Assembly: GCA_008012315.1 (NCBI GenBank) | Contig: SSEL01000002.1 | Coordinates: 1-64,000 of the forward strand | Reading direction: 5' to 3' | DNA: 64,000 bases | Origin: Rhodospirillaceae bacterium | GTDB lineage: Bacteria; Pseudomonadota; Alphaproteobacteria; Dongiales; Dongiaceae | Shown here: positions 8,438-17,463 of the stretch, in pieces | Layout of the letters: every line of letters starts with the position of its first letter | How positions within the stretch are numbered: position 1 is the first letter of the stretch | Made by a program: the position numbers and the translations under genes | The notes under the pieces: model-generated | Database searches by the model: none | Told to the model about the DNA's origin: nothing | Seen by the model: the letters and a program-made list of their open reading frames with translations, nothing else

Positions 8438-9463
8438 CTAGTTATCGCCCGGACGTTTTTTGAGATGCATCGGCCAGGCGCGAAACTCGAACGGAACACG
8501 CCCCTCGATCCGGTCGGACCGCGGGGTGAGTCCGAAGCGCTCCCGATAGGCCCGGCTGAAATGGGCTTGATTGGCAAATCCCGATGCGATCGCCACTTCC
8601 GACAATCGCATATCCGTCTGCGTGACAAGGCTGCGCGCCCGATCAAGGCGGATGTCGCGGTAATAGAGCACCGGGCTCTTGCGGACGAACTGCACGAAGA
8701 GCCGGTCGAGCTGCCGCTGCGACAGCCGAATCCGCTTGCAAATCTGCGGGATGGATAATGCCTCTTCGAGATTGTCTTCCATCAGTTTGATGGCCTTTTT
8801 CAGAACGGTCGGCGCCGTGCTGCCCAGCGGCTCGACCGAGGCTGGATTCTGGGATGTGCCCTGGGGCCGCAAACTCTGGTGAAACAGATAGCGCGCCGCG
8901 GAATTCGCCAACGAATCGCCATACATGCTTCTGATGATATGCAAGGCGAAATCGGTCGCTGCGCCGCCACCGCAACAGGTGATGCGTTTCCCATCGAAGA
9001 CGAAGAGGTCTTCGCTCGTTTCGGTATCGGGATAAAGTTCTTTCAATGAATCGATATGTTCGTAATGCGTGGTCGCGCGCTTTTCCTTCAGCAGCCCCGC
9101 CTCCGCCAGAATGAAGGCGCCGGTATCGAGGGCGCCCAATGTAACGCCGGCCCGCGCCCAGCCAAGCAAGGCGGCGTGCAGCGGCGCGCTGTTATATGTT
9201 TCCGGTGCCCAGCTCGACGAGACGATGACAATGTCCTGGGGCTGGCTGCGAACATCGCGCAGGGCTTCGGTGCTCACGCTAAAGCCGTTGCTGGCAACGA
9301 CCTCGCCGCCTTTGGCCGAGGCGATCTTCCAGCGGAACAGGATACTGCCTTCGAGGTAATTCGATGCCCGGAACGGATCCAGGAAGCCGACCGTCGCCGC
9401 CAAATTGAAATTTGGGGTGACGATGACGAGCAGCCTTAACGCGGTCTTCGGATCTTGGGCCAT
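8438..9463 (-). CDS. GlxA/CdhR-type AraC-family transcriptional regulator
   Basis: A 341-residue regulator with an N-terminal DJ-1/PfpI-like domain (residues 10-180: LLVIVTPNFNLAATVGFLDP, and LGALDTGAFILAEAGLL around the nucleophile elbow) and a C-terminal AraC DNA-binding domain (about 230-325) with two helix-turn-helix units, the second containing VAIASGFANQAHFSRAYRER. This architecture is shared by GbdR and CdhR, which activate glycine betaine and carnitine catabolism. It is transcribed in the same direction as the operon it precedes, and the 131-base gap before the Rieske gene probably holds the controlled promoter. The inducer is unknown; a betaine or carnitine is the natural guess. Confidence 0.85.
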   Translation of the reverse strand: MAQDPKTALRLLVIVTPNFNLAATVGFLDPFRASNYLEGSILFRWKIASAKGGEVVASNGFSVSTEALRDVRSQPQDIVIVSSSWAPETYNSAPLHAALLGWARAGVTLGALDTGAFILAEAGLLKEKRATTHYEHIDSLKELYPDTETSEDLFVFDGKRITCCGGGAATDFALHIIRSMYGDSLANSAARYLFHQSLRPQGTSQNPASVEPLGSTAPTVLKKAIKLMEDNLEEALSIPQICKRIRLSQRQLDRLFVQFVRKSPVLYYRDIRLDRARSLVTQTDMRLSEVAIASGFANQAHFSRAYRERFGLTPRSDRIEGRVPFEFRAWPMHLKKRPGDN

Positions 9464-9849
9464 GGCCAGAGTTCATACCGCAAATTCTGCCGCAATAAGA
9501 GATGTGGAGAATGTTTTTGTGATTATATTCCTTTAGAACTCGATCGCGGCCAGTCAAGCGGAGGCGGGATCGGCTGGTGACGAAAGGCGGCCCGCCTTAT
9601 GCGGTCGAATTCGCGCAAAGTTACGAGGGAAAAGCCGTTTCTTCATATGTTTCCTATGAAGACTTCGGCATCGACATCTGTAAGGTGATCTTCAATGCGC
9701 ACTCGCGTGTGCAACCTAGGTGTGTCTCACCACCTCCTGAGTAAAGGCGCAAACTCCTTCCTCTTGTTGCATGGGACACTCAAGTGCAGAGTGCGGGCCT
9801 TGATGGCAATGCGCTCGCTGACGGCAATTGACGCATACCGGAGGTTACG
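9464..9849. other. Intergenic region between regulator and aldehyde dehydrogenase remnant
   Basis: A divergent intergenic stretch of 386 bases that should carry the promoter of the regulator on the minus strand and of the aldehyde dehydrogenase on the plus strand. GGAGG at 9840-9844 is the ribosome site of the latter. I see no convincing gene or repeat here. Confidence 0.5.
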
Positions 9850-10222
9850 ATGGATACCCTTTTCGTTCACCCGCGCATCGGCGACAAGACCGCTGCCTTT
9901 CTTGGCCGGGAGCACAAGCTGCTGATCGGCGGCAAATGGGTTCCCGCCCAGTCCGGCAAGGTTTTCGATACCCATGATCCCGGAACCGGCCGCGTGATCG
10001 CCCGCGTGGCGGAAGGCGATGCGGCCGATATCGATCTTGCCGTCAAAGCGGCACGTCAGGCCTTCGAAAGCGGCCCGTGGAGCCGGATCACGCCGAGCGA
10101 GCGCGGCCGCCTGGTCTGGAAACTGGCCGATCTCCTGGAGCAGCATGCCGAGGAATTTGCCGAGATCGAATCGCTCGACAACGGCAAGCCGCTGACATCG
10201 GCCCGGGGCGGCGATGTCCCGC
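9850..10222 (+). pseudogene. Aldehyde dehydrogenase, 5' fragment truncated by transposon
   Basis: The first 124 codons match the N-terminal NAD-binding region of the aldehyde dehydrogenase superfamily: LIGGKWVPAQSGKVFDTHDP, then ARQAFESGPW and ESLDNGKPL. Full-length members are about 490 residues, so three quarters of the protein, including the catalytic Cys and Glu, are missing. The match stops at base 10222, exactly where a TGT transposon terminus begins; the frame then runs 16 unrelated codons to a stop at 10272. GGAGG five bases before the ATG gives a good start. The original enzyme would have oxidised an aldehyde from the adjacent catabolic pathway, for example betaine aldehyde or formaldehyde, but that is inference. 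The rest of the gene is not in this window. Confidence 0.85.
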
Positions 10223-10239
10223 TGTCACCAGACTCAATT

Positions 10240-10381
10240 CTTGCCAGACCAGCTATTGGAATCATTGAATGAATCTGACCTCTCAGACTCGTTTTTTCCG
10301 TGAGTCCGACGCAACAGCTTGCCAGGTTTCCGGCCTTCTAAAGCCACGACGAGAAACATCTTCCGCCCCAATGACTTGCCA
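10240..10381. repeat. Three CTTGCCA repeats, candidate TnsB-binding sites of the transposon end
   Basis: CTTGCCA occurs in the same orientation at 10240-10246, 10318-10324 and 10375-10381, within 160 bases of the TGT terminus. Tn7-family ends carry several spaced transposase sites of this kind. This stretch (to about 10588) contains no gene of its own. Confidence 0.6.
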
Positions 10382-10588
10382 ATGGTGAGAAGTCTCGACC
10401 GCAATCCGCAATAACTGGGTGCTGACAATTGAAAAGATCGGCATCAGGGCGACGCGGTGTCACTCGCCATCAGGTTGCGTCGCTGGGGATAGCTTGGACT
10501 GCGCTAAGAAAGGACGGCATGCAGCCGCGACGGGAGCGGTGCAGATGCTGTCACGCGCCCTTTGAACCCTAAACTGGGCCCACCGGAT

Positions 10589-12418
10589 TCAGGCTACCGG
10601 AATGGAATCGCGTCGATAAAAGGTTGCCTTGACCGCGGCGGGGTCGAAGGCTGGCGAAACGCCCGCAGCTCCCAGCTCGCGTCGTACAGTCACTGCATGC
10701 TTCTTCTGTTGTGACGCAATGTCCGTAAGACTGATGTAGGTTGCCTCGAACGCAGCGAGGTCGTTTTCCATGACGACGGATTGAGGGCAACGGTTCACCG
10801 GGTTGATGACCGTGTGGGCAGGCAGGTGGCCGCCCGCGATCAGCCCCTTCAAAACGCGGCTGGAAACGCGGAGGCGAGTTTCAGTATCTCGAAGCTTGAT
10901 GCCGCCGTGATCGTCACGACGAACCAGTTGCTTAATTTCGATAAGATCAACGAGCAGGGAGAGGTAACCAGTCTCGGCTGGGTCGATGCCTTTCCATGCG
11001 AGCTTGCCTTCGAGGATCAGGTTGACGACCTCCGCGGCCGAGCAGTTTGCCTTCTTAGCTGCCATCGGAATGTTGAGTTGGTCGGTGGTAGGTGCCGGGG
11101 TAGGTACCGCTTCTGCGAACAAGCTGTCCCGGAACTGATCCACATGATCTCTGGAGAAGGCATGTGAGCCAATGTTCGCCGTCCCTGCCGGTACGAACGG
11201 CTTTAAAAATCCGGCTTCGAAAAGTACCCCAAGCTGAGCTCTGGGAATATTGAAGTACTTCCCGACCTCGGTCAGCTTCATCGAGCCGGTGATCGCCTGG
11301 ATCGCCGTAACCGCTCGATCAGCATCAAACAGAATGCGGTCGTTTGACAGGGTGAGGTCCTGCTCGGAGACAAGCCCGGCCTGAATCAGGAGCTTGCGAA
11401 GCCGCTTGGGGTGGAGGCCGGTCGCTTTATGTGCCGTATGGACTGAGTGGATGATCCGGCGGTCGACTGGCATCTCAAAGATGATTTCCCCCTCCCCAAA
11501 GGGCATCGTCGAGATGGCGTGCTGCCGGAAGACCTCGCGAAGAGGGTCGAAGGCCGGGTCTTTATCCTCGTAGGCGAGCCATTCATACAGTCTGCCGTAG
11601 ACGGACCTCAGGCCCCAGTCGGCCCTGGTTTTCATGAAATCTTCCCTAAGGCGCCCCAGCAGCTCGCGAATGCCTTCAGCGCCCCTGGAGGCGAATCGGT
11701 AGCCCTCGACACCTGCGTCATACCATTGGCGGAACGAAAAGACCTCGGTTCGTACCCTCGGCCCCTCCAAGCTGACCGCGCCTAGCATTTCGCAGAGGCG
11801 CGCTGCGGCATACCAGGGAAAGCCGTCGAGCCACGGGAGGTTGCGCCGCACCCCATCGAGGCGATCAATGAGGTATTGCTCGAACGGCGAGGGGGCTCCA
11901 GGGATGGGTGTGGGTTCGATGTTCCATGGTGTCGACATCAGAACTGCCGTGGCGAAGTCATAAATCATCGCACCTTCAGCTTGTGGGTAGATCTCCACCA
12001 GGAACACACCATGCAGAAGGCATGTCCGGATGGCATCCAAGATCCAAATGTCCCGGCAGAAGGTCCGTGCCTCCCGCAGATGTTGTTCGTCGCCAACGTC
12101 CTCCTTGACGCAGATGGGGCAGGCAAACGTCCGGGCACGACGCAAGGCAGGGCGCGTCAAGACCTGACCGTGCAGATGAAAAAGTTCCCCGTCGCGGACG
12201 AGGCTATGCCGCTTCAAAGCCTCGAAGCTGATACCAGTCATCCTCGTGATCTGGAGGAGACTGGATTCCTTACCTTTGGCGACACTCCGCAGCGTCACCT
12301 CCATATCTCGGCAGATATGCGCTGGGGAGCATCGATTGATGGCTGCCAGGCGAGCGACATAAGAAGGCGCCGTCTCACGCAGACCAAGCCTAGGTTTGAG
12401 CGGTAGCTGCGGGGTCAC
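10589..12418 (-). CDS. tniQ: TniQ/TnsD-family target-selection protein
   Basis: A 609-residue TniQ-domain protein. The N-terminal domain starts PKPRLGLRE-like and includes a zinc-ribbon pattern CPIC near residue 100 with a later CLLH (about 135). The C-terminal half has helix-turn-helix-like segments such as MKLTEVGKYFNIPRAQLGVL. The length is closer to Tn7 TnsD (508) and long TniQ proteins than to the short TniQ (about 400) of CRISPR-associated elements, which suggests that it binds a DNA target site itself. The start is GTG, overlapping the tnsC stop as GTGA, so it is translationally coupled. It lies nearest the mapped end. The site it selects here was inside an aldehyde dehydrogenase gene rather than glmS. 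Confidence 0.85.
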   Translation of the reverse strand: MTPQLPLKPRLGLRETAPSYVARLAAINRCSPAHICRDMEVTLRSVAKGKESSLLQITRMTGISFEALKRHSLVRDGELFHLHGQVLTRPALRRARTFACPICVKEDVGDEQHLREARTFCRDIWILDAIRTCLLHGVFLVEIYPQAEGAMIYDFATAVLMSTPWNIEPTPIPGAPSPFEQYLIDRLDGVRRNLPWLDGFPWYAAARLCEMLGAVSLEGPRVRTEVFSFRQWYDAGVEGYRFASRGAEGIRELLGRLREDFMKTRADWGLRSVYGRLYEWLAYEDKDPAFDPLREVFRQHAISTMPFGEGEIIFEMPVDRRIIHSVHTAHKATGLHPKRLRKLLIQAGLVSEQDLTLSNDRILFDADRAVTAIQAITGSMKLTEVGKYFNIPRAQLGVLFEAGFLKPFVPAGTANIGSHAFSRDHVDQFRDSLFAEAVPTPAPTTDQLNIPMAAKKANCSAAEVVNLILEGKLAWKGIDPAETGYLSLLVDLIEIKQLVRRDDHGGIKLRDTETRLRVSSRVLKGLIAGGHLPAHTVINPVNRCPQSVVMENDLAAFEATYISLTDIASQQKKHAVTVRRELGAAGVSPAFDPAAVKATFYRRDSIPVA

Positions 12419-13473
12419 GACTTTTTCTTCCGCCGAAAGCGCTTAAGCGCCTCATCCTCGACTTCTGCCTTCTTAGGCAAGAACGGCGAGATGTCATACC
12501 AGCGCTCCGCCAGGAACACGTTTTCCTCGTCACTACAGCCTGCATACGACCGATAGGTATTCGCAAAGTCTTGGACTGTGAGGATCTTCATCGAATAGTC
12601 AGCGCAAAGAACGTCGAGCGCCGTTTCGATAGTAAATTCGATCATTCGACCCAGGGCGCCTCGCACGGCGTGTGTCAGCCGTGCGAGGAAGTCGTTTCCC
12701 TGCAGGTGAGAGACGTCGAGGTTCGCCTTCTCGTGCATGAGATTGACTACATGACGGACGAGTTCCACGTCATTGGCGAAATCAAGGGTCCGCAGTTTGA
12801 CGATTCGCGTTCGCCACCAAATTTGATCATCTTCAAGCTTGAAGTCAGCCAGGGAAGGTAAACCTGAGAAGATAAAGCGCACGGGCCAGGCGCTTTGCTG
12901 CATGATATTCTTCAGGGTGTTTGTCAGTAGGGAGATGTCTTCGAGCTTGGCACCTTCGAACACATGCTGCATCTCATCCACATGAACCAGCATGACGCGC
13001 CGCGCCTCGACTTGTTCTCGGACTTTTTCCCAGACAAGGTGACGCGCAAGCTGCTTTGGCACCGGATAATCCATTGCCCGGAGAAATTCGCGGCCGAATT
13101 CTTTGAGAATGCAAGGCGATGGCGCTTCGAAGGATACAAGCGGCATCATTGTGCCGAATTCCGTTTCGTAAGGCTGGAACTCTTCACGAAGGCGGAACTG
13201 ACGCTTCAAAGCATGAGTCTTGCCGACGCCGGTCTCACCGACGACCATCAGTGCGCGGCCATCAGCCCGGTCTCCATGAACTTCAGCGATGCCGCCAGCA
13301 AACAGTTGATCGATTGCGGCACCGATAGTGTCATCGTTGTCCGTGCGGATATAGGATTTCCGGAGCATCGTGGAGAGTTCGGCCCGCTTTTGGAGCGCGT
13401 CAGACAGCAGGGACCGCGCGTGGGCGGCGGCCTCGGCATTGGCGTTGTCCTTGAATTGGTATTCGTAGGTCAT
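12415..13473 (-). CDS. tnsC: TnsC/TniB-type AAA+ transposition ATPase
   Basis: An ATPase of about 352 residues. The Walker A motif GETGVGKTHAL and the Walker B strand LVHVDEMQHV are clear, followed by a sensor region FIFSGLPSLADF. This is the family of Tn7 TnsC and Tn5053 TniB, which polymerise on DNA and link the targeting protein to the transposase. I place the start at ATG 13473, with GAGG nine bases upstream and one base after the tnsB stop; an ATG nine bases earlier has no proper spacing. The C-terminal tail is lysine/arginine-rich (KRFRRKKKS). It overlaps tniQ by four bases. Confidence 0.87.
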   Translation of the reverse strand: MTYEYQFKDNANAEAAAHARSLLSDALQKRAELSTMLRKSYIRTDNDDTIGAAIDQLFAGGIAEVHGDRADGRALMVVGETGVGKTHALKRQFRLREEFQPYETEFGTMMPLVSFEAPSPCILKEFGREFLRAMDYPVPKQLARHLVWEKVREQVEARRVMLVHVDEMQHVFEGAKLEDISLLTNTLKNIMQQSAWPVRFIFSGLPSLADFKLEDDQIWWRTRIVKLRTLDFANDVELVRHVVNLMHEKANLDVSHLQGNDFLARLTHAVRGALGRMIEFTIETALDVLCADYSMKILTVQDFANTYRSYAGCSDEENVFLAERWYDISPFLPKKAEVEDEALKRFRRKKKS

Positions 13474-13474
13474 G

Positions 13475-15745
13475 TTATTCATCCTCTGTGTGCCACTTGG
13501 TAAAGCCGCTGGCCGTGTTCGTCTCTGTCGGAGGCGGAACGTCCGTGACCTTTCCAGGTTTGTTGGAATTCGATTTCTTCGTTTTACGAGCCTTCTTTGG
13601 AGATGGACTGCCCTCCTCGGCGTCCGCTACCTGTCCCTGATCGCTGGTGGGTTCGAGGTCCAGATCGGGGTCGGTATCGTCGTCGGGCGTGTTGTCATCG
13701 ACGATATTGCCGAAGAGCCCGTGAGGTGACGGTGGCGCACGCTCAATGAGCTGGAACACACGAAGATGGTCGTGCAATACCTTCTCGAGCTTTTCGGGGG
13801 TCCAGGTCTCATCAACAATACCCGCTCGAGCCTCGGCTTCAGCGCCGATTTTCTGGAGCTTTCTGGCAGCACGGAACAGGACAGGAAGGTGGATTTTCGC
13901 CTGATTGGCATGTTGCTGCGCGATCTGCCGGGCACCTTCGATCCATTCCGTAAGCCCGAGATTTTTAGTTTCCTTATGAACGCACTCGACGGTCAGGTAG
14001 CCCTTGGGGGTCTCAACACTGATCTTCGAGATGTCATCGGTATCGATGCGAATCTCGACCTCCTGGAGGCGGCTCTCAAACCGCTCTTCCATCAGGTCCC
14101 TGGATTGATAGTAAAGCCCAGCGATCTCAATGCCGGAATCGGTAATCGTGCGGGGATACCGGAGGCCAAACACGTGGCGAAGTTCATCCTTGTCGATGAG
14201 AGTATCGACCTGCCAGTTCTCTTTTTGGCGGTTCCAGGCATCAAACGGCGTTTCACCGAACAGCCCTTCATGCGGGGTCAGGTGGTAAACATCGACCACA
14301 TAGATCGTCATTGCCTTGACGAGTTCATCAAGGGTGAGGGTGGCCGCCTTCTGTGCCGGATATAACCCCCGGTCGACGACGTTCGAAAATGTCCGACCGG
14401 TGAAATGGGCTAACAATCTCTGGCCGATGGAGCCAAACACGCGTTCGATACGTGCCCGCAGGCCAGGTTCGGCCGGAGGCGTCCGGGAGAGTTCGCATCC
14501 CATGCTCATGGCAGCAATCTTGAGGGCTTCAGAAGCCAGTGCGCTGCCGTTATCCGTGAAGATAGAGTGAGGGCGACCGTAGTATGCCCAGGCAGTCTCC
14601 GTCCCGAGATTGTAGCCGATATGGCTTTTGTCGACGAAGATAAGCTTAAGGCACTCGAGGGCGGTCCGGGCGCTGGGCTTACTCGTGTGGATGACGAAGC
14701 TCAGGAGACAGCGGGTGGTGCAGCAGATGGCGGCAGTCATCCATACCCTGGCACGGTCAACCTCAAGCTTCTCCTCTTCGGATAGAGTTTTGTAGATGCC
14801 AGCGGTGACGAGGAGGGTATGGAGCTGGACATGCCATTCGTCGATCTCGACGCGCTGCAAGGGCCAGAAGACCTGCAGGCCGTCGTTGACGATAGTGAAG
14901 TGCTTTCTTGCCCATTCGGTGGTATGGCGACCGGCGACGACATGGAACTTGTTGAGCTTGGCAACGGCGCGTTCCAGAGCTTTGACATCGGGAACCCGGA
15001 AAGGCTTTTTGCCCTCAGCCACCCGTTTGGCGTTTTCTTCTTCGACGGCGGGTTTGAAGTATTCCCTGTAGACAAAGGCTTTGCTGGGCCGCTTCGATGA
15101 GATGTACATCGCCGCGTGCCGTTCCAACATTGCCCGGAGCTCAGGCAGAAGCCGGTCTTTGCGATTGCCTGAAGCCCGACGACGCCGGTCGAGGAGCGAT
15201 AGCGGATCGAAGTTCGAGTTCTCATAGCGCTTCAACCAGCGTCTGACCTGGTCCGGCGAAGGCATTGTCGGAAGCGTAACCGTGGATTGCCGCTTCTGCT
15301 TGGCAATCATCTCGGCCCGTTCGTAGATTTCTGCAAAGTGTGTCCGAATTGCAGCAAGCAGTTTTAGCCCGGAGCGTCGTGCTTTGCCGCTAGCGAGCAG
15401 GTTCAGAAGGTGATCGCAATATCCTTTGCGCTCCAGGATCTTGGCCTGTTCTTCAGGCGCCAAGTCTTTGAACAGTACGTTACCAGCCTGAAGGCGTGTC
15501 AGCGTTTTGGACGGGTTATAGTAGTCAGCCTCGATCCGCACTTTCCCATCATCGAAGAGGCTCTTAAGTCGATCCTCATCAAAGGTTTCGGGCCATTCTG
15601 AGCCGTCATCGCGGATCATCAGAACATTTTTCCCCTCGAACCGCGGCGAGCGGTAGGGAACGTTGTTGATGTGGGTCCGCGCGAACATATCCAGTCGGAC
15701 CGGCGTAAAGGGCAGCAGTTTGGGTTTGTCAATGGAAACAGCCAT
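13475..15745 (-). CDS. tnsB: TnsB/TniA-type DDE transposase
   Basis: A 756-residue Mu/Tn7-type transposase with an rve integrase fold. The catalytic triad is visible as Asp302 (EIDEWH), Asp398 (IFTDNGSA) and Glu434 (RIERVFGSIG). The N-terminal 250 residues contain helix-turn-helix regions expected to bind the end repeats, for example MPSPDQVRRWLKRYENSNFD. A Mu C-terminal-like beta domain follows near 530-600. The last 90 residues are acidic and then lysine-rich, a disordered tail that in Tn7 TnsB contacts TnsC. It is separated from tnsA by 12 bases. Confidence 0.88.
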   Translation of the reverse strand: MAVSIDKPKLLPFTPVRLDMFARTHINNVPYRSPRFEGKNVLMIRDDGSEWPETFDEDRLKSLFDDGKVRIEADYYNPSKTLTRLQAGNVLFKDLAPEEQAKILERKGYCDHLLNLLASGKARRSGLKLLAAIRTHFAEIYERAEMIAKQKRQSTVTLPTMPSPDQVRRWLKRYENSNFDPLSLLDRRRRASGNRKDRLLPELRAMLERHAAMYISSKRPSKAFVYREYFKPAVEEENAKRVAEGKKPFRVPDVKALERAVAKLNKFHVVAGRHTTEWARKHFTIVNDGLQVFWPLQRVEIDEWHVQLHTLLVTAGIYKTLSEEEKLEVDRARVWMTAAICCTTRCLLSFVIHTSKPSARTALECLKLIFVDKSHIGYNLGTETAWAYYGRPHSIFTDNGSALASEALKIAAMSMGCELSRTPPAEPGLRARIERVFGSIGQRLLAHFTGRTFSNVVDRGLYPAQKAATLTLDELVKAMTIYVVDVYHLTPHEGLFGETPFDAWNRQKENWQVDTLIDKDELRHVFGLRYPRTITDSGIEIAGLYYQSRDLMEERFESRLQEVEIRIDTDDISKISVETPKGYLTVECVHKETKNLGLTEWIEGARQIAQQHANQAKIHLPVLFRAARKLQKIGAEAEARAGIVDETWTPEKLEKVLHDHLRVFQLIERAPPSPHGLFGNIVDDNTPDDDTDPDLDLEPTSDQGQVADAEEGSPSPKKARKTKKSNSNKPGKVTDVPPPTETNTASGFTKWHTEDE

Positions 15746-15757
15746 GACTAGCTCTCC

Positions 15758-16423
15758 TTATGCGGCGCGGTGAGCCGACCGAGCGCTTGCTTGGCCCTTG
15801 AGGCGAACCGAACTGAAGTGATCGATCCGGCCGTCGGAAACCTCGAGGAGGCCCCGGTCAATAAGATTGATGATGGCCGGAAGGGCGTGATCGCGTAGGC
15901 CGCTGCTATAGGCCAACTCCCCAATCGCGACGGCGCCATTGAGGTTCGCGGCATGCTTTGCCATATGGGCAATCTGCAGCTCGTCAGACATACGGCGGCA
16001 ACGCACAATCAGGCGGCTGTTATGTGCTAGCTCGCGCGTGATTTCTGCTTCAGTGCAGATACAGAATTTGTCAGCAAACTTGCTGCCAGTCTGCTGTCGG
16101 ATACGTTTCAAGACGGTGCGGACCTTGGAGGGTTCAACCCGTGAATACGGCTTCACAGCAATGGCGACCCGTTCGCCGCTTTTGAAGCGAACAAGAAAGT
16201 CGAACGTGTGTTTGTGCTTTTCGCCTTTCGAATCCGCATAGATGACGGCCGGAGGCTGTTCCCAGACATCTTCCACGCTATTGTCGGCGAGCAGGATGTA
16301 AGCCAAGTCAGCCTCCAACGTACTTTCGAACACGATGGTTCGGTTGGTCGAGGGATCGACCAATGAGCCAACGACATGTCCTTTGGATTTCGCTACGGGA
16401 TCTCGAGTGGCACGTGATGCCAA
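15758..16423 (-). CDS. tnsA: TnsA-like endonuclease of Tn7-type transposon
   Basis: A 221-residue protein with the TnsA N-terminal nuclease fold: FESTLEADLAYILLAD (Glu37 a candidate catalytic acid), FDFLVRF (Asp75) and VAIAVKPYS (Lys91). TnsA makes the 5' strand cuts that free the element. In Tn7 TnsA the position two residues before the lysine is Gln; here it is Ala89, so the site is slightly atypical. The protein is shorter than Tn7 TnsA (273). The second half includes a winged-helix-like segment AIGELAYSSGLRDHALPAII that may contact TnsC. The start is assigned to TTG at 16423 with GGAA seven bases upstream, and is uncertain. First gene of the tns operon. Confidence 0.75.
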   Translation of the reverse strand: MASRATRDPVAKSKGHVVGSLVDPSTNRTIVFESTLEADLAYILLADNSVEDVWEQPPAVIYADSKGEKHKHTFDFLVRFKSGERVAIAVKPYSRVEPSKVRTVLKRIRQQTGSKFADKFCICTEAEITRELAHNSRLIVRCRRMSDELQIAHMAKHAANLNGAVAIGELAYSSGLRDHALPAIINLIDRGLLEVSDGRIDHFSSVRLKGQASARSAHRAA

Positions 16424-17463
16424 GGGCGGGTTCCAAAAACGCGCCTTTTCGCGGGCGGCAGTCAGCCCGCTATGTGTTCACCCCGCTTGACGGTCTCGAT
16501 TTGCTGCTCCGCATGGCTATCGTTTGCGGCGCCGCATTTGGGTTGGAGGTCAGTATGGGTAATAATCGGGTGATCGTTGTTCATGGGAGAACCTCGCTAA
16601 AACGGACATAGCTGTACTGGCACGCGATTGCGTGTTCAGACGGAGACGGCTATGCGGCGTATGGTTCTCTTCATGGTGGTGTGCACTATACAGATTTCTG
16701 TCTTAGTTGCAAGGACTATATTGATATAAATCAATAAGTTAAGTTGCTTTTGTTGAAAATTGAATCGATGTGATTTGATTTGCACGGGGTAGGATCGACG
16801 GATTATCTCGCCCCTCCCACATAATCGGCTTCAAGGACGACGGACGATGGCAAGCACAGGTTTCGATGGTTGATCGATCCTTCGTCATCCGCGTCACGCG
16901 ACGCGTGAACGATGAAGAAGGCGATGTGAACCCCCGCAACGAGGTCTCTGTCTCTTCGCCCTCCCTCAGCGCGAAGGGTGACAGAGGCTCGCTCACCCGC
17001 CATTGAGCCAGATCTGTTGGCTGTCTTCAACGAGCCAACAGTTGCATCTTTCACGATGTGATTGTGCCGCCGAAGAGGGGCGACATCTTGCATCGTTGGT
17101 GATCGACGCAGCGGTTCATATCCATGATGTGGCACGCAAGGTATTGCGCGCCATTTTTCTTGAGATGAAGGATTGTTTATGCTGAACAAAGCATACATTC
17201 AAAGAGAAGTAAGAATTGTGCTTGTGATGATGTAGCAAAATATGAAGCCGCTATCCTTCGTATCGGAAGGTCTTCGACGCGAAATGGTGTCTGTCGCCTA
17301 CACAATATGGTCAAGGAGCGCAGCAACTGCCACGTGAAGAATAGCCTGCTGCCCAAGGGTCGATCTGGAGCGGGCCGTCGACTTTAGTGAGAACCTGTTT
17401 TTTCGGATCTATGGACATGGCAGGCGAAGGCCCATTAGCGTTGCCTCATAGGCCATGCACAAT
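16424..17463. other. Gene-free 1-kb stretch upstream of tnsA
   Basis: No convincing coding frame on either strand. It contains an FNR-type palindrome (16721), one TGGCAAG (16848-16854, the complement of the end repeat) and GGTGACA (16977-16983, the complement of the seven-base terminus), but not the repeat cluster expected for a complete second transposon end. Base composition is AT-richer than its neighbours around 16700-16770. The tns promoter should lie here. Confidence 0.5.
16721..16734. promoter_or_regulatory. FNR/FixK-type box
   Basis: TTGATATAAATCAA matches the FNR/Anr/FixK consensus TTGAT-N4-ATCAA exactly. It lies 298 bases upstream of tnsA in a gene-free region, so its target is unclear. 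As an isolated palindrome in AT-rich DNA it may be fortuitous. Confidence 0.4.

Larger units (their letters stand above)
10223..16423. mobile_element. Tn7-like transposon: one terminus and transposition module (tniQ-tnsC-tnsB-tnsA)
   Basis: The terminus begins TGTCACCAGACT at 10223, interrupting the aldehyde dehydrogenase gene. Behind it are three CTTGCCA repeats and an operon for a TnsA-like nuclease, a DDE transposase, an AAA+ ATPase and a TniQ targeting protein. The presence of TnsA implies cut-and-paste movement like Tn7 rather than Tn5053-type replicative transposition. I could not locate the second end. The gene-free stretch behind tnsA has only one copy of the repeat in the right orientation, so either the element carries the downstream defence and metal genes and ends outside the window, or its other end is degenerate. 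The five bases before the terminus are CCCGC, the expected target duplication. Confidence 0.75.

Noticed and set aside
16977-16983. GGTGACA as the second end of the Tn7-like element, with TGGCAAG at 16848
   Set aside because: Only seven bases match the terminus, the repeat is 130 bases away instead of 17, no repeat cluster is present, and the aldehyde dehydrogenase does not resume after it.
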